This document shows, piece after piece, positions 8,751 to 17,892 of a stretch of DNA of 64,000 nucleotides. Where the stretch lies: contig NZ_CP019701.2 in the NCBI RefSeq assembly GCF_002005205.3, positions 2,466,501 to 2,530,500 of the forward strand. Reading direction: 5' to 3'. Both the position numbers and the translations under genes were made by a program. The DNA comes from Rhizobium rhizogenes (lineage in GTDB: Bacteria > Pseudomonadota > Alphaproteobacteria > Rhizobiales > Rhizobiaceae). The notes beneath the pieces are model-generated. The model was not told the DNA's origin and searched no databases. It saw only the letters and a list, made by a program, of their open reading frames with translations. Numbering within the stretch: position 1 is the stretch's first letter; each line of letters begins with the position of its first letter.

Positions 8751-8788
8751 AAAACCCGCCGGCGTCGCCGCCAGCGGGTTCCTGTTTT
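8749..8788. terminator. Bidirectional terminator between the efflux gene and argG
   Basis: Stem AACCCGC (8754-8760) / GCGGGTT (8774-8780) with inner GGCG/CGCC pairing, flanked by an A run and by a T-rich stretch (TTCCTGTTTTTA). It sits directly after the efflux stop and 14 bases from the convergent argG stop, so it serves both. Confidence 0.8.
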
Positions 8789-8801
8789 TATCTAAGCTGA
8801 A

Positions 8802-10025
8802 TTACTTGCTGAGATTACGCTTAGCCAGCGTGCGAAGACGCAGCGCATTGAGCTTGATGAAGCCCGCCGCATCCTTCTGGTCGTAAGCGCCGTGGTCGTC
8901 TTCGAAGGTCACCAGCGCATCGGAATAGAGCGATTTTTCGCTCTCGCGGCCGGTAACCATGACATTGCCCTTGTAGAGCTTCAGCGTCACTTCGCCTTCC
9001 ACATGTTCCTGGCTCTTGTCGATCAGGGCCTGCAGCATCTCGCGCTCCGGCGAGAACCAGAAGCCGTAATAGATGAGTTCAGCGTAACGCGGCATCAGAT
9101 CGTCTTTCAGATGCGCGGCACCCCGGTCGAGCGTGATGGATTCGATGGCGCGATGTGCGGCAAGCAGGATGGTGCCGCCGGGCGTTTCATAAACGCCGCG
9201 CGACTTCATGCCGACGAAACGGTTCTCGACCAAATCGAGACGGCCGATGCCGTTTTCACGGCCGTAATTGTTCAGCGTCGCCAGAAGCGTGGCGGGCGAC
9301 ATTTCGACGCCGTTGATGGAGCAGGCATCGCCCTTGCGGAAACCGACCTTGATGACGGTCGCCTTGTCCGGAGCCGCTTCCGGGGAAATGGTGCGCATAT
9401 GCACATATTCCGGCGCTTCCTGTGCCGGATCTTCCAGAACCTTGCCCTCGGAAGACGAGTGCAGCAGGTTGGCGTCGACGGAGAAAGGCGCCTCGCCCTT
9501 CTTGTCCTTGGCGACTGGGATCTGGTGCTGTTCGGCGAAGTTCAGGAGGTCGGTACGGCTCTTGAACGTCCAGTCGCGCCAGGGCGCGATGATCTTGATG
9601 TCGGGGTTCAGCGCATAGGCCGAAAGCTCGAAACGGACTTGGTCGTTGCCCTTGCCGGTGGCGCCATGGGCAATGGCGTCGGCGCCGGTCTTCCTGGCGA
9701 TTTCGATCAGATGCTTGGAAATCAGCGGGCGGGCAATGGAGGTGCCGAGCAGATAGACGCCTTCATAAACGGCGTTGGCGCGGAACATCGGGAACACGAA
9801 ATCACGCACGAATTCTTCGCGGACGTCCTCGATGAAGATTTCCTTGATGCCCAGCATCTCGGCCTTCTTGCGCGCCGGCTCGAGCTCTTCGCCCTGGCCG
9901 AGATCGGCGGTAAAGGTCACGACTTCAGCGCCGAGTTCCGTCTGAAGCCATTTCAGGATGATCGAGGTGTCGAGGCCGCCGGAATAGGCGAGAACGACTT
10001 TCTTAACGTCTTTCGGAAGTGCCAT
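8802..10025 (-). CDS. argG: Argininosuccinate synthase
   Basis: A 407-residue enzyme joining citrulline and aspartate with ATP, the penultimate step of arginine synthesis. The N-terminal [18 protein letters not shown] holds the PP-loop (SGGLDTS, about residues 13-19). Other conserved stretches are [33 protein letters not shown] and APWRDW. The start is ATG 10025 ([12 protein letters not shown]), which gives the standard length; a reading from 10100 adds 25 unrelated residues. It stands alone, divergent from an SDR gene, as is usual in rhizobia, where arginine genes are scattered. Confidence 0.97.
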   Translation of the reverse strand: MALPKDVKKVVLAYSGGLDTSIILKWLQTELGAEVVTFTADLGQGEELEPARKKAEMLGIKEIFIEDVREEFVRDFVFPMFRANAVYEGVYLLGTSIARPLISKHLIEIARKTGADAIAHGATGKGNDQVRFELSAYALNPDIKIIAPWRDWTFKSRTDLLNFAEQHQIPVAKDKKGEAPFSVDANLLHSSSEGKVLEDPAQEAPEYVHMRTISPEAAPDKATVIKVGFRKGDACSINGVEMSPATLLATLNNYGRENGIGRLDLVENRFVGMKSRGVYETPGGTILLAAHRAIESITLDRGAAHLKDDLMPRYAELIYYGFWFSPEREMLQALIDKSQEHVEGEVTLKLYKGNVMVTGRESEKSLYSDALVTFEDDHGAYDQKDAAGFIKLNALRLRTLAKRNLSK

Positions 10026-10340
10026 AATGATGTCCATCTGCATGATGACGGCATTGGGACACCGCCATTTCCTTGGGATTTCGGCACTTTTACAGTGCAA
10101 CCCGAAATGTGTGAAGCGCTTTTCCGTGAGATAAGCGACAAAACAATTGATGGGGACGTCTGGCGACCGGTGATGACCGGCCGCGCCGATGGGAACGAAG
10201 CGATTGTCACATGCATTTAGAAAATTCGCGCTTTATCATGAAGCGGCGCGATCGACTTGAAGACCGTGAATGAAGCCAGTGAGGTTCAGGCAACGTTGCA
10301 AACCGCTGGAAACAGCAGAAACGACGCGAAGGAGAAACCT
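10026..10340. other. Divergent intergenic region argG / SDR
   Basis: About 315 bp without a supported gene. It should contain promoters for both genes. An imperfect hairpin lies at 10227-10248 (CGCGCTT, 7-base loop, AAGCG-CG). The reading frames here are shadows extending from argG and the SDR gene. I see no riboswitch or terminator with a T run. Confidence 0.5.
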
Positions 10341-11195
10341 ATGACGACCATCCACCCCGCATTCAAGGAAGATAATGTCGCTGTCATAACAGGTGCGGCA
10401 TCCGGCATCGGACTTGCCGCCGCCCGCAAATTTGCGAGTTTCGGCATGAGTGTCGTGCTCGTCGATCTCGACGGTGAAAAGCTCGCCGCAGCACATGCGG
10501 ATATTCTGACCGTCGCCAGGGACGGCGAAGCGCAGATCGTCGCCATCCCGACCGACGTATCGAAACTCGATGAACTGGAGGCGCTGGAACGCGCCGTGAT
10601 CCAGCGTTTCGGACGTGTCCACGTCCTCATGAACAATGCCGGCATCCAGCCGGGTAGCGCCATTTTCGGGCCGCAGGCCAAATGGGAAAAAATCATCGGC
10701 GTCAACCTGATGGGTGTGGTGAACGGCAGCCGCGTCTTCGGCCAGGGCATGATCGCCCATGGCGAGCCGGCGCTCATCATCAATACCGGCTCGAAACAGG
10801 GCATCACCACGCCTCCCGGTGATCCGGCCTATAATGTCTCGAAGTCCGGCGTCAAAACCTTCACGGAAGCGCTTCAGCACGAGTTGCGCAACAGCCCGAA
10901 CGGCTCGGTTTCCGCCCACCTTCTGATCCCCGGTTTCGTCTTCACGGGTTTGACCGCCCATGGCAGGACGGAAAAACCGGAGGGCGCATGGACCGGTGAA
11001 CAGACCGTCGACTTCATGATCGAGAGCATCGACCGGGGCGATTTTTATATTCTCTGCCCCGACGGCGAGGTAGACCGCCCGACGGATGAAAAGCGCATTC
11101 TCTGGGCGGCCCAGGACATCGTCCAGAACCGCCCGCCGCTGTCGCGCTGGCATGCGGAATATTCCGCCGCTTTCACCAGCTTCCTGAAAAACTGA
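10341..11195 (+). CDS. Short-chain dehydrogenase/reductase (SDR)
   Basis: A 284-residue classical SDR. TGAASGIG at residues 17-24 is the nucleotide-binding motif, followed by NNAG (MNNAGIQPGS, about residue 95) and the catalytic YNVSK (Tyr and Lys near residues 164-168) with Ser upstream in NTGSKQG. VDLDG after the second strand, with an acidic residue, favours NAD(H). The C-terminal region is longer than in minimal members. The start ATG 10341 has GGAG ten bases upstream; an in-frame ATG at 10257 is unsupported. The substrate is unknown. It is a single gene divergent from argG. Confidence 0.92.
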   Translation: MTTIHPAFKEDNVAVITGAASGIGLAAARKFASFGMSVVLVDLDGEKLAAAHADILTVARDGEAQIVAIPTDVSKLDELEALERAVIQRFGRVHVLMNNAGIQPGSAIFGPQAKWEKIIGVNLMGVVNGSRVFGQGMIAHGEPALIINTGSKQGITTPPGDPAYNVSKSGVKTFTEALQHELRNSPNGSVSAHLLIPGFVFTGLTAHGRTEKPEGAWTGEQTVDFMIESIDRGDFYILCPDGEVDRPTDEKRILWAAQDIVQNRPPLSRWHAEYSAAFTSFLKN

Positions 11196-11315
11196 AGTTC
11201 CGACCGCCGCGCTCTATAGGGTGCGGCGGCTACCCGCCCCCATCCGGCGACGTGCGCCGCAAAACCATTGGCAGAAACACAAAATCGCGTTAAGCAACGG
11301 CAATCTTGAGCTTTC

Positions 11316-11975
11316 ATGGGTGCCGCGATGGATTTTGTTCCAAGCCTGCCAACACTTGTCGCCTTTACCATCGCCATTCTGCTGCTGGCGGTGACGCCGG
11401 GGCCTGACATGACGCTCTGGATCAGCCGTTCGTTGCGCGAGGGTCGGGCGGCGGGTTTCATGACGCTGGTCGGAACCAATATCGGCATCACCGTGCATAC
11501 GATGCTGGTCGCCTTCGGCGTCGCCGCCCTCATCGTCGCCTCGCCGACGGCTTTCATGATCCTGAAAACCGGCGGGGCCGCCTATCTGGTCTGGCTCGCC
11601 ATTCAGGCGATCCGTAAAGGCTCGGACTTCGTGATGGTGAAGACAGCGGGCGAAAAGCCGCAATCATCACTCAGATCAGCTCTGCTGAACGGTATCTGGG
11701 TCAATCTGCTGAACCCGAAGGTCATCATCTTCTTCATGACCTTCCTGCCGCAATTCGTCAGCGCTTCCGATCCGCATGTGACCGGCAAGCTGATCTTCCT
11801 CGGCATCTGGTCCATCATCGTGGCGCTGCCGATCGGCATCGGTATCGTCGTCGCCGCCGATGTCCTGTCCGCCTGGCTTCAGCGTAACCGGAAAGTTCTG
11901 CGCGGTCTGGATTACACGATTGCCGGCGTCTTTTCGCTCTTCGCCATCAAGATTTTCTTCACGCAAACGCGCTGA
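11316..11975 (+). CDS. LysE/RhtB family amino-acid exporter
   Basis: A 219-residue membrane protein with about six hydrophobic segments. The signature VTPGPDMTLWISRSLREGRAAGFMTLVGTNIG, near residues 27-60, is the LysE/RhtB family N-terminus, and LLNPKVIIFFMTFLPQF near residue 130 is its second conserved motif. These proteins export amino acids or homoserine lactones. ATG 11316 is preceded by GAG at short spacing; ATG 11328 (MDFVPSLP) is an alternative that would drop four residues. It is a single gene ending at a strong terminator that it shares with the ABC system on the other strand. Confidence 0.9.
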   Translation: MGAAMDFVPSLPTLVAFTIAILLLAVTPGPDMTLWISRSLREGRAAGFMTLVGTNIGITVHTMLVAFGVAALIVASPTAFMILKTGGAAYLVWLAIQAIRKGSDFVMVKTAGEKPQSSLRSALLNGIWVNLLNPKVIIFFMTFLPQFVSASDPHVTGKLIFLGIWSIIVALPIGIGIVVAADVLSAWLQRNRKVLRGLDYTIAGVFSLFAIKIFFTQTR

Positions 11976-11983
11976 AGGCAAAT

Positions 11984-12011
11984 AAAAAGGCGCCGGAAGG
12001 CGCCTTTTGAA
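11984..12011. terminator. Bidirectional terminator
   Basis: AAAAAGGCGCC / GGCGCCTTTT with a short GGAA loop, 8 bases after the exporter stop and only a few bases before the stop of the convergent ABC ATPase gene. Confidence 0.88.
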
Positions 12012-12015
12012 ATGG

Positions 12016-12810
12016 TCAGCCGATCAGCAACTCATCGTCATCAAGCGTCTGGCCGCGTATCTTGCGGAACATCTCGATCAGGTCTTCGACCTCAAGGTCC
12101 TTGCGGCTATCGCCGGACACATCAAGAACGATTTCGCCGGCATGCAGCATGATCGTGCGGGTGCCGTAATCCAGCGCCTGACGCATGGAATGGGTGACCA
12201 TCAGCGTCGTCAACTTGCGCTCCGACACCACCTTGCGGGTCAGCTCCATCACGAATTCCGCCATGCCGGGATCAAGTGCAGCCGTATGTTCATCCAGCAG
12301 CAGCACGTCCGAACCCGACAGCGTCGCCATGACCAGCGAAACCGCCTGCCTCTGCCCGCCGGACAGAAGATCCATACGGTCCTTCAGGCGATTTTCCAGC
12401 CCGAGATTGAGCGAAGCGATCCGCTCCCTGAAGAAATCCCGACGGCCGCGCCCAAGCGCCGGCAGAAGACCACGACGCTCGCCACGGGACGCCGCAAGCG
12501 CCAGATTTTCCTCGATGGTGAGCGCGCCGCAGCTGCCCGCCAGCGGGTCCTGAAACACGCGTGCCACCCGACCAGCCCGGCTGGCGGTCGGTTTGCGGGT
12601 AACGTCGGCGCCGCCAATCATCACCTTGCCCGCCGTCGGCAGAACGTCGCCGGCCAATACGCCGAGAAGCGTGGATTTGCCGGCGCCATTGGAACCGATG
12701 ACGGTGACGAAGGAACCATCTTCGATAGTGAGGTCGATCTTGGCCAGAGCCTGCTTTTGCAGCGGCGTGCCACGTCCGAAGACGACCTGGATGTCGGAAA
12801 GGGAAATCAC
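12016..12810 (-). CDS. ABC transporter ATP-binding protein (COG1101 type)
   Basis: A 264-residue ATPase. Walker A is GSNGAGKSTLL (about 39-49), the signature is LLSGGQRQAVSL (about 148) and Walker B is VLLLDEHTAALDP, where the DEH form is typical of COG1101 proteins rather than the usual DEP. Its start is GTG 12810, overlapping the permease stop as GTGA, so the two are translationally coupled. With the permease and the binding protein it forms a complete uptake system of the COG2984/4120/1101 class. Relatives have been linked to tryptophan, tyrosine or other substrates, but the ligand is not readable here. Confidence 0.9.
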   Translation of the reverse strand: MISLSDIQVVFGRGTPLQKQALAKIDLTIEDGSFVTVIGSNGAGKSTLLGVLAGDVLPTAGKVMIGGADVTRKPTASRAGRVARVFQDPLAGSCGALTIEENLALAASRGERRGLLPALGRGRRDFFRERIASLNLGLENRLKDRMDLLSGGQRQAVSLVMATLSGSDVLLLDEHTAALDPGMAEFVMELTRKVVSERKLTTLMVTHSMRQALDYGTRTIMLHAGEIVLDVSGDSRKDLEVEDLIEMFRKIRGQTLDDDELLIG

Positions 12811-13688
12811 GATGTTGCTCCCCCACGGCGCAGTCGGGGCAGGATCAATGCGATGGCCACCAATACCGCCGTTACGAAATTGAGATCGGATGCCTTGAGA
12901 CCCAGCACATCACTCGACAAGGCAAGCTGGATGGCAAGACGATAGGCAATCGAGCCGAAAACACAGCCGATGAGCGCTATCAGAATGCCGCGCGCACCGA
13001 ACAGCGTTTCGCCGATGATGACGGCGGCAAGCCCGACGACGATGGTGCCGACACCGGAGGTCACATCGGCAAAGCCATTGGTCTGCGCGAACAATGCGCC
13101 ACCGAGGGCGACCAGCGCATTCGAAAGCGCCATGCCGAGATAGATCTGGTTGCCGGTCTTCACGCCCTGCGCCCGCGCCATCCGCGCATTGGCCCCCGTC
13201 GCCCGCATGGCAAGACCCGCATCGCTTTCAAGAAAACGCCAGACCAGAATGACCGCGACCAGCACCAGCGCGCCAACGAAAAGCGGCCGCACCAGATATT
13301 CGGACAGGCCGAGACCGTAAAACGGCGATATCATCGTATCCTGATTGAGCAGCGCCACATTCGGCTTTCCCATCACTCTGAGATTGACGGAAAACAGCGC
13401 GATCATCGTCAGGATCGAGGCAAGCAGGTTGAGAATTTTAAAACGCACGTTGAGCGTCGCGGTCACGATGCCCGCAGCGGCACCGGCAACCATCGCAACC
13501 GCCGTCGCGACCCAGGCATTCAGACCGGCGATGATCAGCACGGCAGCAACAGCAGCGCCGAGCGGAAACGAACCGTCCACGGTCAGGTCAGGAAAATCAA
13601 GCACACGAAAAGCGAGATAGACGCCGATCGCCACGAAAGCGAAGACCAGTCCCAGCTCCACGGCACCCCAGAAGGCGATTTGGCTCAC
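12807..13688 (-). CDS. ABC transporter permease (COG4120 type)
   Basis: A 293-residue inner-membrane permease with about eight hydrophobic segments, of the branched-chain-amino-acid-permease-like group (LivH-type fold). Typical is FRVLDFPDLTVDGSFPLGAAV near residues 27-48, and RATGANARMARAQG with VGLAAVIIGETLFG further on. GTG 13688 is the start, with AAGGAC at the right spacing. It overlaps the ATPase gene by four bases and lies behind the binding-protein gene, from which a strong hairpin separates it. Confidence 0.9.
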   Translation of the reverse strand: MSQIAFWGAVELGLVFAFVAIGVYLAFRVLDFPDLTVDGSFPLGAAVAAVLIIAGLNAWVATAVAMVAGAAAGIVTATLNVRFKILNLLASILTMIALFSVNLRVMGKPNVALLNQDTMISPFYGLGLSEYLVRPLFVGALVLVAVILVWRFLESDAGLAMRATGANARMARAQGVKTGNQIYLGMALSNALVALGGALFAQTNGFADVTSGVGTIVVGLAAVIIGETLFGARGILIALIGCVFGSIAYRLAIQLALSSDVLGLKASDLNFVTAVLVAIALILPRLRRGGATS

Positions 13689-13749
13689 GGTAATGTCCTT
13701 GTTATTGCCGCCATCAGGCGGATACGGGCACCGTCTCGTGCCACGTAAA

Positions 13750-13775
13750 GCGGGCGGCGAAATACCGCCGCCCGC
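13750..13775 (-). terminator. Hairpin between binding-protein and permease genes
   Basis: Perfect 10 bp stem GCGGGCGGCG / its complement with a 6-base loop, 20 bases after the binding-protein stop. Only a short TTTA follows on the minus strand. It may be a leaky terminator or an RNA stabiliser that gives more binding protein than permease, as in many ABC operons (inference). Confidence 0.55.
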
Positions 13776-13794
13776 AATTCAGTCTGGTTTCGGT

Positions 13795-14748
13795 TCAGTC
13801 GATGACCTTGGTGGCGCGCTTCGTCACGCTTTCAGGGAAGGTGACGCCAACTTTTTCGGCAACCTTCTTGTTGATGACGAGATCGGTGCCGACAGCCACG
13901 GTTGCCGGAATGTCGCCCGGCTTTTCACCCTTGAGGATGCGGACAACAACGGCGCCGGTCTGTTTGCCAACGTCGAAATAGTTGAAGCCGAGGGCCGCAA
14001 CCGCACCGCGCGCGACGGAATCCGTATCGGCGGCGTAAAGCGGGATTTTGGCTTCGCTCGCAACACCGGCTGCCGCCTCGAAAGCGGAAACGATGGTGTT
14101 GTCGGTCGGAACGTAGATCACGTCGGCCTTGCCGACCAGAGCGCGGGTTGCACCCTGAACTTCAGCCGATTTGGTGGCGACGGATTCGACGACCTTCAGA
14201 CCAGCCTTGTCGGCTTCGGCCTTCAGCAGGGCGAGCGTCGAGGCGGAATTGGCTTCGGCCGAGTTGTAAATGAAACCGATGGACTTGGCGTTCGGCGAGA
14301 TTTCCTTGATGAGCGCCAGATGTTCGCCAACCGGCAGCATGTCGGAAAGACCGGTCACGTTGCCGCCGGGCTTTTCCATGCTCTTGACGAGCTGTGCGCC
14401 GACCGGATCGGAGACGGCCGTGAAAACAACCGGAATGTCACGCGTGGCCGCAACGACGGCCTGGGCCGACGGCGTGGAGATCGGCACGATGACGTTGGGC
14501 GCGTCGCCGACGAACTGGCGGGCGATCTGCGCTGCGGTGCCGGGATTGCCCTGCGCGGACTCGTAAAGGAATTTGAGGTTCTCGCCTTCCTTGTAGCCAG
14601 CCTCAGCAAGAGCCGCCTTGACGCCATCACGGGCAGCGTCAAGTGCCGGATGTTCGACGATGGCGGTGACGGCAACGGTGACGTTTTCAGCCTTGGCCGG
14701 CAGAACGATGGCGCTCGCAGCAGCGAGAGCCAGAATGAATGCGCGCAT
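13795..14748 (-). CDS. ABC transporter substrate-binding protein (COG2984 type)
   Basis: A 317-residue periplasmic binding protein of the ABC_sub_bind family. It starts at ATG 14748, with AGGAGGAT as a near-perfect ribosome site; the reading from 14793 is unsupported. Residues 1-20 (MRAFILALAAASAIVLPAKA) are a Sec signal peptide. Conserved stretches are VTAIVEHPALDAARDGVKAAL near the N-terminus, PIVFTAVSDPVGAQLV-like VVFTAVSDPVGAQLV near residue 115, and VPTDNTIVSAFEA near residue 200. The operon order is binding protein, permease, ATPase. The ligand is unknown; several relatives bind aromatic amino acids. Confidence 0.92.
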   Translation of the reverse strand: MRAFILALAAASAIVLPAKAENVTVAVTAIVEHPALDAARDGVKAALAEAGYKEGENLKFLYESAQGNPGTAAQIARQFVGDAPNVIVPISTPSAQAVVAATRDIPVVFTAVSDPVGAQLVKSMEKPGGNVTGLSDMLPVGEHLALIKEISPNAKSIGFIYNSAEANSASTLALLKAEADKAGLKVVESVATKSAEVQGATRALVGKADVIYVPTDNTIVSAFEAAAGVASEAKIPLYAADTDSVARGAVAALGFNYFDVGKQTGAVVVRILKGEKPGDIPATVAVGTDLVINKKVAEKVGVTFPESVTKRATKVID

Positions 14749-14856
14749 GGATATCCTCCTGTTGGTTCCCTGTTTTCGTCTTTCTAGGAACAAGACAGAC
14801 CGAAATCAATCGGAGAACCGCCGCAAAACCAGCTTTATGGCGCAAATGCGGCTGAT

Positions 14857-16095
14857 TCAGTCATCCGCGCCGTGGTTGGCGATCATCATCGCCTCAAAAG
14901 CCAGCCTTTCAGTCTTGCGCATGCGCTCGGATTCAGACTTGAGCTGACCGCAGGCGGCGAGAATATCGCGGCCACGCGGGGTGCGGATCGGCGAGGCGTA
15001 ACCCGCCTGATTGATGAAATCGGCGAACTTCTCGATCTGCGCCCACTCGGAACACTGGTAGTTGGTGCCCGGCCATGGATTGAACGGAATAAGGTTGATC
15101 TTTGCCGGAACGCCCTTCAACAGTTGCACCAGCATCTTGGCGTCTTCCAGGCTGTCGTTCACATCCTTCAGCATCACATATTCGAAGGTGATGCGGCGGG
15201 CATTGGAAAGACCCGGATAATTACGGCAGGCCTCGATCAGTTCCTTCAGCGGATATTTCTTGTTGATCGGCACCAGCATGTCGCGCAGCTCATCACGCAC
15301 CGCATGCAGCGAAATCGCCAGCATCACGCCAATCTCGTCGCCGGTGCGAAAGATTTCCGGTACGACGCCCGAGGTGGAGAGCGTCACCCGACGCTTGGAG
15401 AGCGACAGGCCGTCGCCATCGGTGGCGATCAGAAGCGCAGTCTTCACATGCTCGAAGTTATAGAGCGGCTCACCCATGCCCATCATCACGATGTTGGACA
15501 CCTTGCGGCCTTCGCTCGGCACATAGGCGCCGACCGGCGTCGAACCATCGGGAAAATCGCCGAGGCGGTCACGAGCGAGCAGAAGCTGCGAGAGGATTTC
15601 CTCGGCCGTCAGGTTGCGCACCAGACGTTGGGTGCCGGTGTGACAGAAGGAACAGGTCAGCGAGCAGCCCACCTGGCTCGATATGCACAAAGTGCCGCGC
15701 CCTTCTTCGGGAATATAGACCGTCTCGATCTCCACGGGGCGGCCGGCACCGCGCGGCGGAAAGCGCATCAGCCATTTGCGGGTGCCGTCATTGGAGATCT
15801 GCTCCTCGACGATTTCCGGACGGGCGATGGTGAAGGCCGCCTTCAGCTTCTCGCGAAGCTCCTTGGCGACATTGGTCATGTTGTCGAAATCCGAGACGCC
15901 CCGCACATATAGCCAGTTCCACAACTGGCTGACGCGCATCTTCACCTGCTTCTGCGGCACACCGACTTCCGCCAGTGCCTCACCCATCTCCTCGCGGGTC
16001 ATGCCGATCAGCGACGGCTTGCCGGACATGAGATCGCTATTGGCGATCAGCGGGGTTTTGACTGCCAGGCCGGCAGGAGCTTGCATTACGGACAT
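14857..16095 (-). CDS. rlmN: Dual-specificity rRNA/tRNA methyltransferase RlmN
   Basis: A 412-residue radical-SAM enzyme that methylates C2 of A2503 in 23S rRNA and A37 in some tRNAs. The iron-sulfur cysteines are Cys144, Cys148 and Cys151 in [13 protein letters not shown]. Other conserved parts are [19 protein letters not shown] and [12 protein letters not shown]; the catalytic Cys near the C-terminus lies in DILAACGQL. The start ATG 16095 is preceded by an in-frame GTG that adds one residue. It is transcribed alone between the ABC operon and the IalB-like gene, all on the same strand but well separated. Confidence 0.96.
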   Translation of the reverse strand: MSVMQAPAGLAVKTPLIANSDLMSGKPSLIGMTREEMGEALAEVGVPQKQVKMRVSQLWNWLYVRGVSDFDNMTNVAKELREKLKAAFTIARPEIVEEQISNDGTRKWLMRFPPRGAGRPVEIETVYIPEEGRGTLCISSQVGCSLTCSFCHTGTQRLVRNLTAEEILSQLLLARDRLGDFPDGSTPVGAYVPSEGRKVSNIVMMGMGEPLYNFEHVKTALLIATDGDGLSLSKRRVTLSTSGVVPEIFRTGDEIGVMLAISLHAVRDELRDMLVPINKKYPLKELIEACRNYPGLSNARRITFEYVMLKDVNDSLEDAKMLVQLLKGVPAKINLIPFNPWPGTNYQCSEWAQIEKFADFINQAGYASPIRTPRGRDILAACGQLKSESERMRKTERLAFEAMMIANHGADD

Positions 16096-16246
16096 CACGC
16101 TATCCCATCATCCAATGCAGCGCACGACCGGCCTGTCGAAAAGGCGGAAAATCGTCTGCATGTCGAGAAAATCAAAGGCGGAGCACTCTTCGCGCATCCG
16201 CCTGTCAATGTTGCCGCGCCTTTAGCATCAAACCGGCAAAAACGCA

Positions 16247-16271
16247 AATGGCCGGTCAAGGACCGGCCATT
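16247..16271 (-). terminator. Terminator after the IalB-like gene
   Basis: Perfect 11 bp palindrome AATGGCCGGTC / GACCGGCCATT with a 3-base loop, followed on the minus strand by TTTGCGTTTTTG. It is 25 bases after the IalB-like stop. Confidence 0.82.
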
Positions 16272-16295
16272 CGTAAACGCGGGAAAGCGTCGGGA

Positions 16296-16799
16296 TTATT
16301 TGCAGCTCTCGATCTGCTTGAGGGCTGCCGAGATACCCGACAGGGAATAGGAGTAGGAGGTTGCGGTGCCACGGCCGGAAGTCGCCTTTACGGTCATCGA
16401 CTTACCGCCTTTCATGGCAGCGACGAGAGCGGGCTCTTCAGCAGCATTTTCGACCCAGGCAGCCTTGTCCTTGGTGAACATGACGAAGTTCTTGTTGTCG
16501 ATCGTCACATTGACCTTGGAACCCTGCTTCAGCGGATAACCCACCATGGCCTGCGGCTCGTAGGAAATGTTCTGGCCCGGACGCTGCGACACGATGAAGA
16601 AGATATCGCCGTGATCGACGCTTGCCGGTTCCTTGGCGGTCGGAATGGAAAGAACGTAGCAGACGGTGCTGTTGCCCGATTTGTACGAATAGGCACCCCA
16701 AGCATTGAACTGCTGGATGCGCGTGGGCGACTGTGCAGATGCTACGCCGACGCTGGTCAGCAAAATGGCCGCTGCGGTTGCTACACTTCTTACAAACAT
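16296..16799 (-). CDS. Invasion-associated locus B (IalB) family secreted protein
   Basis: A 167-residue exported protein. Residues 1-22 (MFVRSVATAAAILLTSVGVASA) form a signal peptide. The IalB family features are FNAWGAYSYKSGNSTVCYVLSIP, the HGDIFFIVSQRPGQN segment and the C-terminal ALKQIESCK; the two Cys may form a disulfide. IalB was named from Bartonella invasion of erythrocytes; free-living relatives carry it with unknown role, probably in the periplasm. The start ATG 16799 has AGGAA upstream, while the longer reading from 16898 is not supported. It is monocistronic with its own terminator. Confidence 0.85.
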   Translation of the reverse strand: MFVRSVATAAAILLTSVGVASAQSPTRIQQFNAWGAYSYKSGNSTVCYVLSIPTAKEPASVDHGDIFFIVSQRPGQNISYEPQAMVGYPLKQGSKVNVTIDNKNFVMFTKDKAAWVENAAEEPALVAAMKGGKSMTVKATSGRGTATSYSYSLSGISAALKQIESCK

Positions 16800-17096
16800 A
16801 GAATTTCCTGCCGGGTTATTGTCTTCCATTGGCCCGAAGCAGCGGCGGGCTCCATTTTCTGGATCGGCCACGTTCAGGTGCGGATCGTCTTTTCTCATTG
16901 TGGTCGGGAAGCGGTTACCAAACCGTCAACAACACGCATAAAATGCCTAAAACGTCTTGCGGTGTTACAGATTGGCGACTCCCGACGCCCTGGGGAGAAG
17001 GGCGTGGCACGTCCTTCACTCGCGTGTATGACACATAAATTCAGGCAAGAATTTGTCACCCGCCGGGCTAGGTCGGACGGACACATCACAGAGACG

Positions 17097-17477
17097 TTAC
17101 CCTGCTTCCTGCTGCCGCTTCAGCATGGCGTCAGCCGCTTCGTAGTGTTCCATCTTGATATGCGCCCTGATCATGGCAAGCGCCGCGGTGATGACGGCGA
17201 TGTCGTCGGTAAAACCGATGACGGCGAGCACATCCGGCACGGCATCCATGGGCATGATGAAATAGGCGAGCGCCGCAAGGATGATGCCCTTGGCGCGCAG
17301 CGGCGTGTCGCGGTCGATCGCGCAATAATAGGCAGCCGCCGCATCGCGCGCGAAAGGCACCTTCGACATGACGCGCTTCAGCTTGGGCCAGAATTTCGCC
17401 CGCACCACATCTTCGCGCTCCTGCTGCCTGTCGGTTTCGCCAGGCAGAAGAATTTCACCGATTTTCACATCATCCAT
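17097..17477 (-). CDS. DUF1232 (YkvA-like) membrane protein
   Basis: A 126-residue protein of the DUF1232 family. The family motif lies in AIDRDTPLRAKGIILAALAYFIMPMDAVPDVLAVIGFTDD (roughly residues 60-100): a hydrophobic helix followed by P-x-D-x-x-P-D, then an acidic pair. The function is unknown. ATG 17477 (MDDVKIGEI) has AGGAGG seven to nine bases upstream, while ATG 17498 has no such site. It is separated by about 50 bases from the pterin dehydratase gene on the same strand and could be its co-transcribed partner. Confidence 0.87.
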   Translation of the reverse strand: MDDVKIGEILLPGETDRQQEREDVVRAKFWPKLKRVMSKVPFARDAAAAYYCAIDRDTPLRAKGIILAALAYFIMPMDAVPDVLAVIGFTDDIAVITAALAMIRAHIKMEHYEAADAMLKRQQEAG

Positions 17478-17528
17478 GATCGACGGTCCTCCGGTCATGG
17501 CTATTATATGGGACTGAACGCCCGTCGT

Positions 17529-17834
17529 TCAATTCCCCCGGCCTGCAGCCGCCTTCTGCATGGCTTCGGCCAGAAGAAAATCCCGCTCCGTCACGCCCTG
17601 TGAATCATGGGTGGTGAGGCAGACCTTGACCCTTGAATAGACGTTGGACCATTCGGGGTGATGATTGAGCTTCTCCGCCGCAAGAGCCGATTCGGCCATG
17701 AAACCGAAGGCTTCGGCAAAACTCGAAAACTTGAAGGATCTGACGATCGCCGCTCCATCCTCGCGCAGGGACCAGCCTTCGAGCTTGACGAGAGCCTGCC
17801 GGATGGCCTCCGGTTCGAGTCTGGGATATTTCAT
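17529..17834 (-). CDS. phhB: Pterin-4a-carbinolamine dehydratase (DCoH/PhhB family)
   Basis: A 101-residue small dehydratase that regenerates tetrahydropterin cofactors. The active-site region is [36 protein letters not shown], with the family signature [EN]xxxHHPEW and the catalytic histidines within it, near residues 57-62. The length matches the family. No aromatic amino-acid hydroxylase is nearby, so either it is elsewhere in the genome or this protein serves another pterin-related role, as proposed for several bacterial homologues. ATG 17834 is the start. The next gene, an LMW phosphatase, diverges from it by about 60 bases. Confidence 0.93.
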   Translation of the reverse strand: MKYPRLEPEAIRQALVKLEGWSLREDGAAIVRSFKFSSFAEAFGFMAESALAAEKLNHHPEWSNVYSRVKVCLTTHDSQGVTERDFLLAEAMQKAAAGRGN

Positions 17835-17892
17835 GAACTTGCCTCCGCTTGATAACCATTAACGCCTCAACGACCGGATCGACGCATAATCC

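Noticed and set aside
13750..13775. Riboswitch in the ABC operon
   Set aside because: Only a simple stem; no conserved aptamer parts seen.
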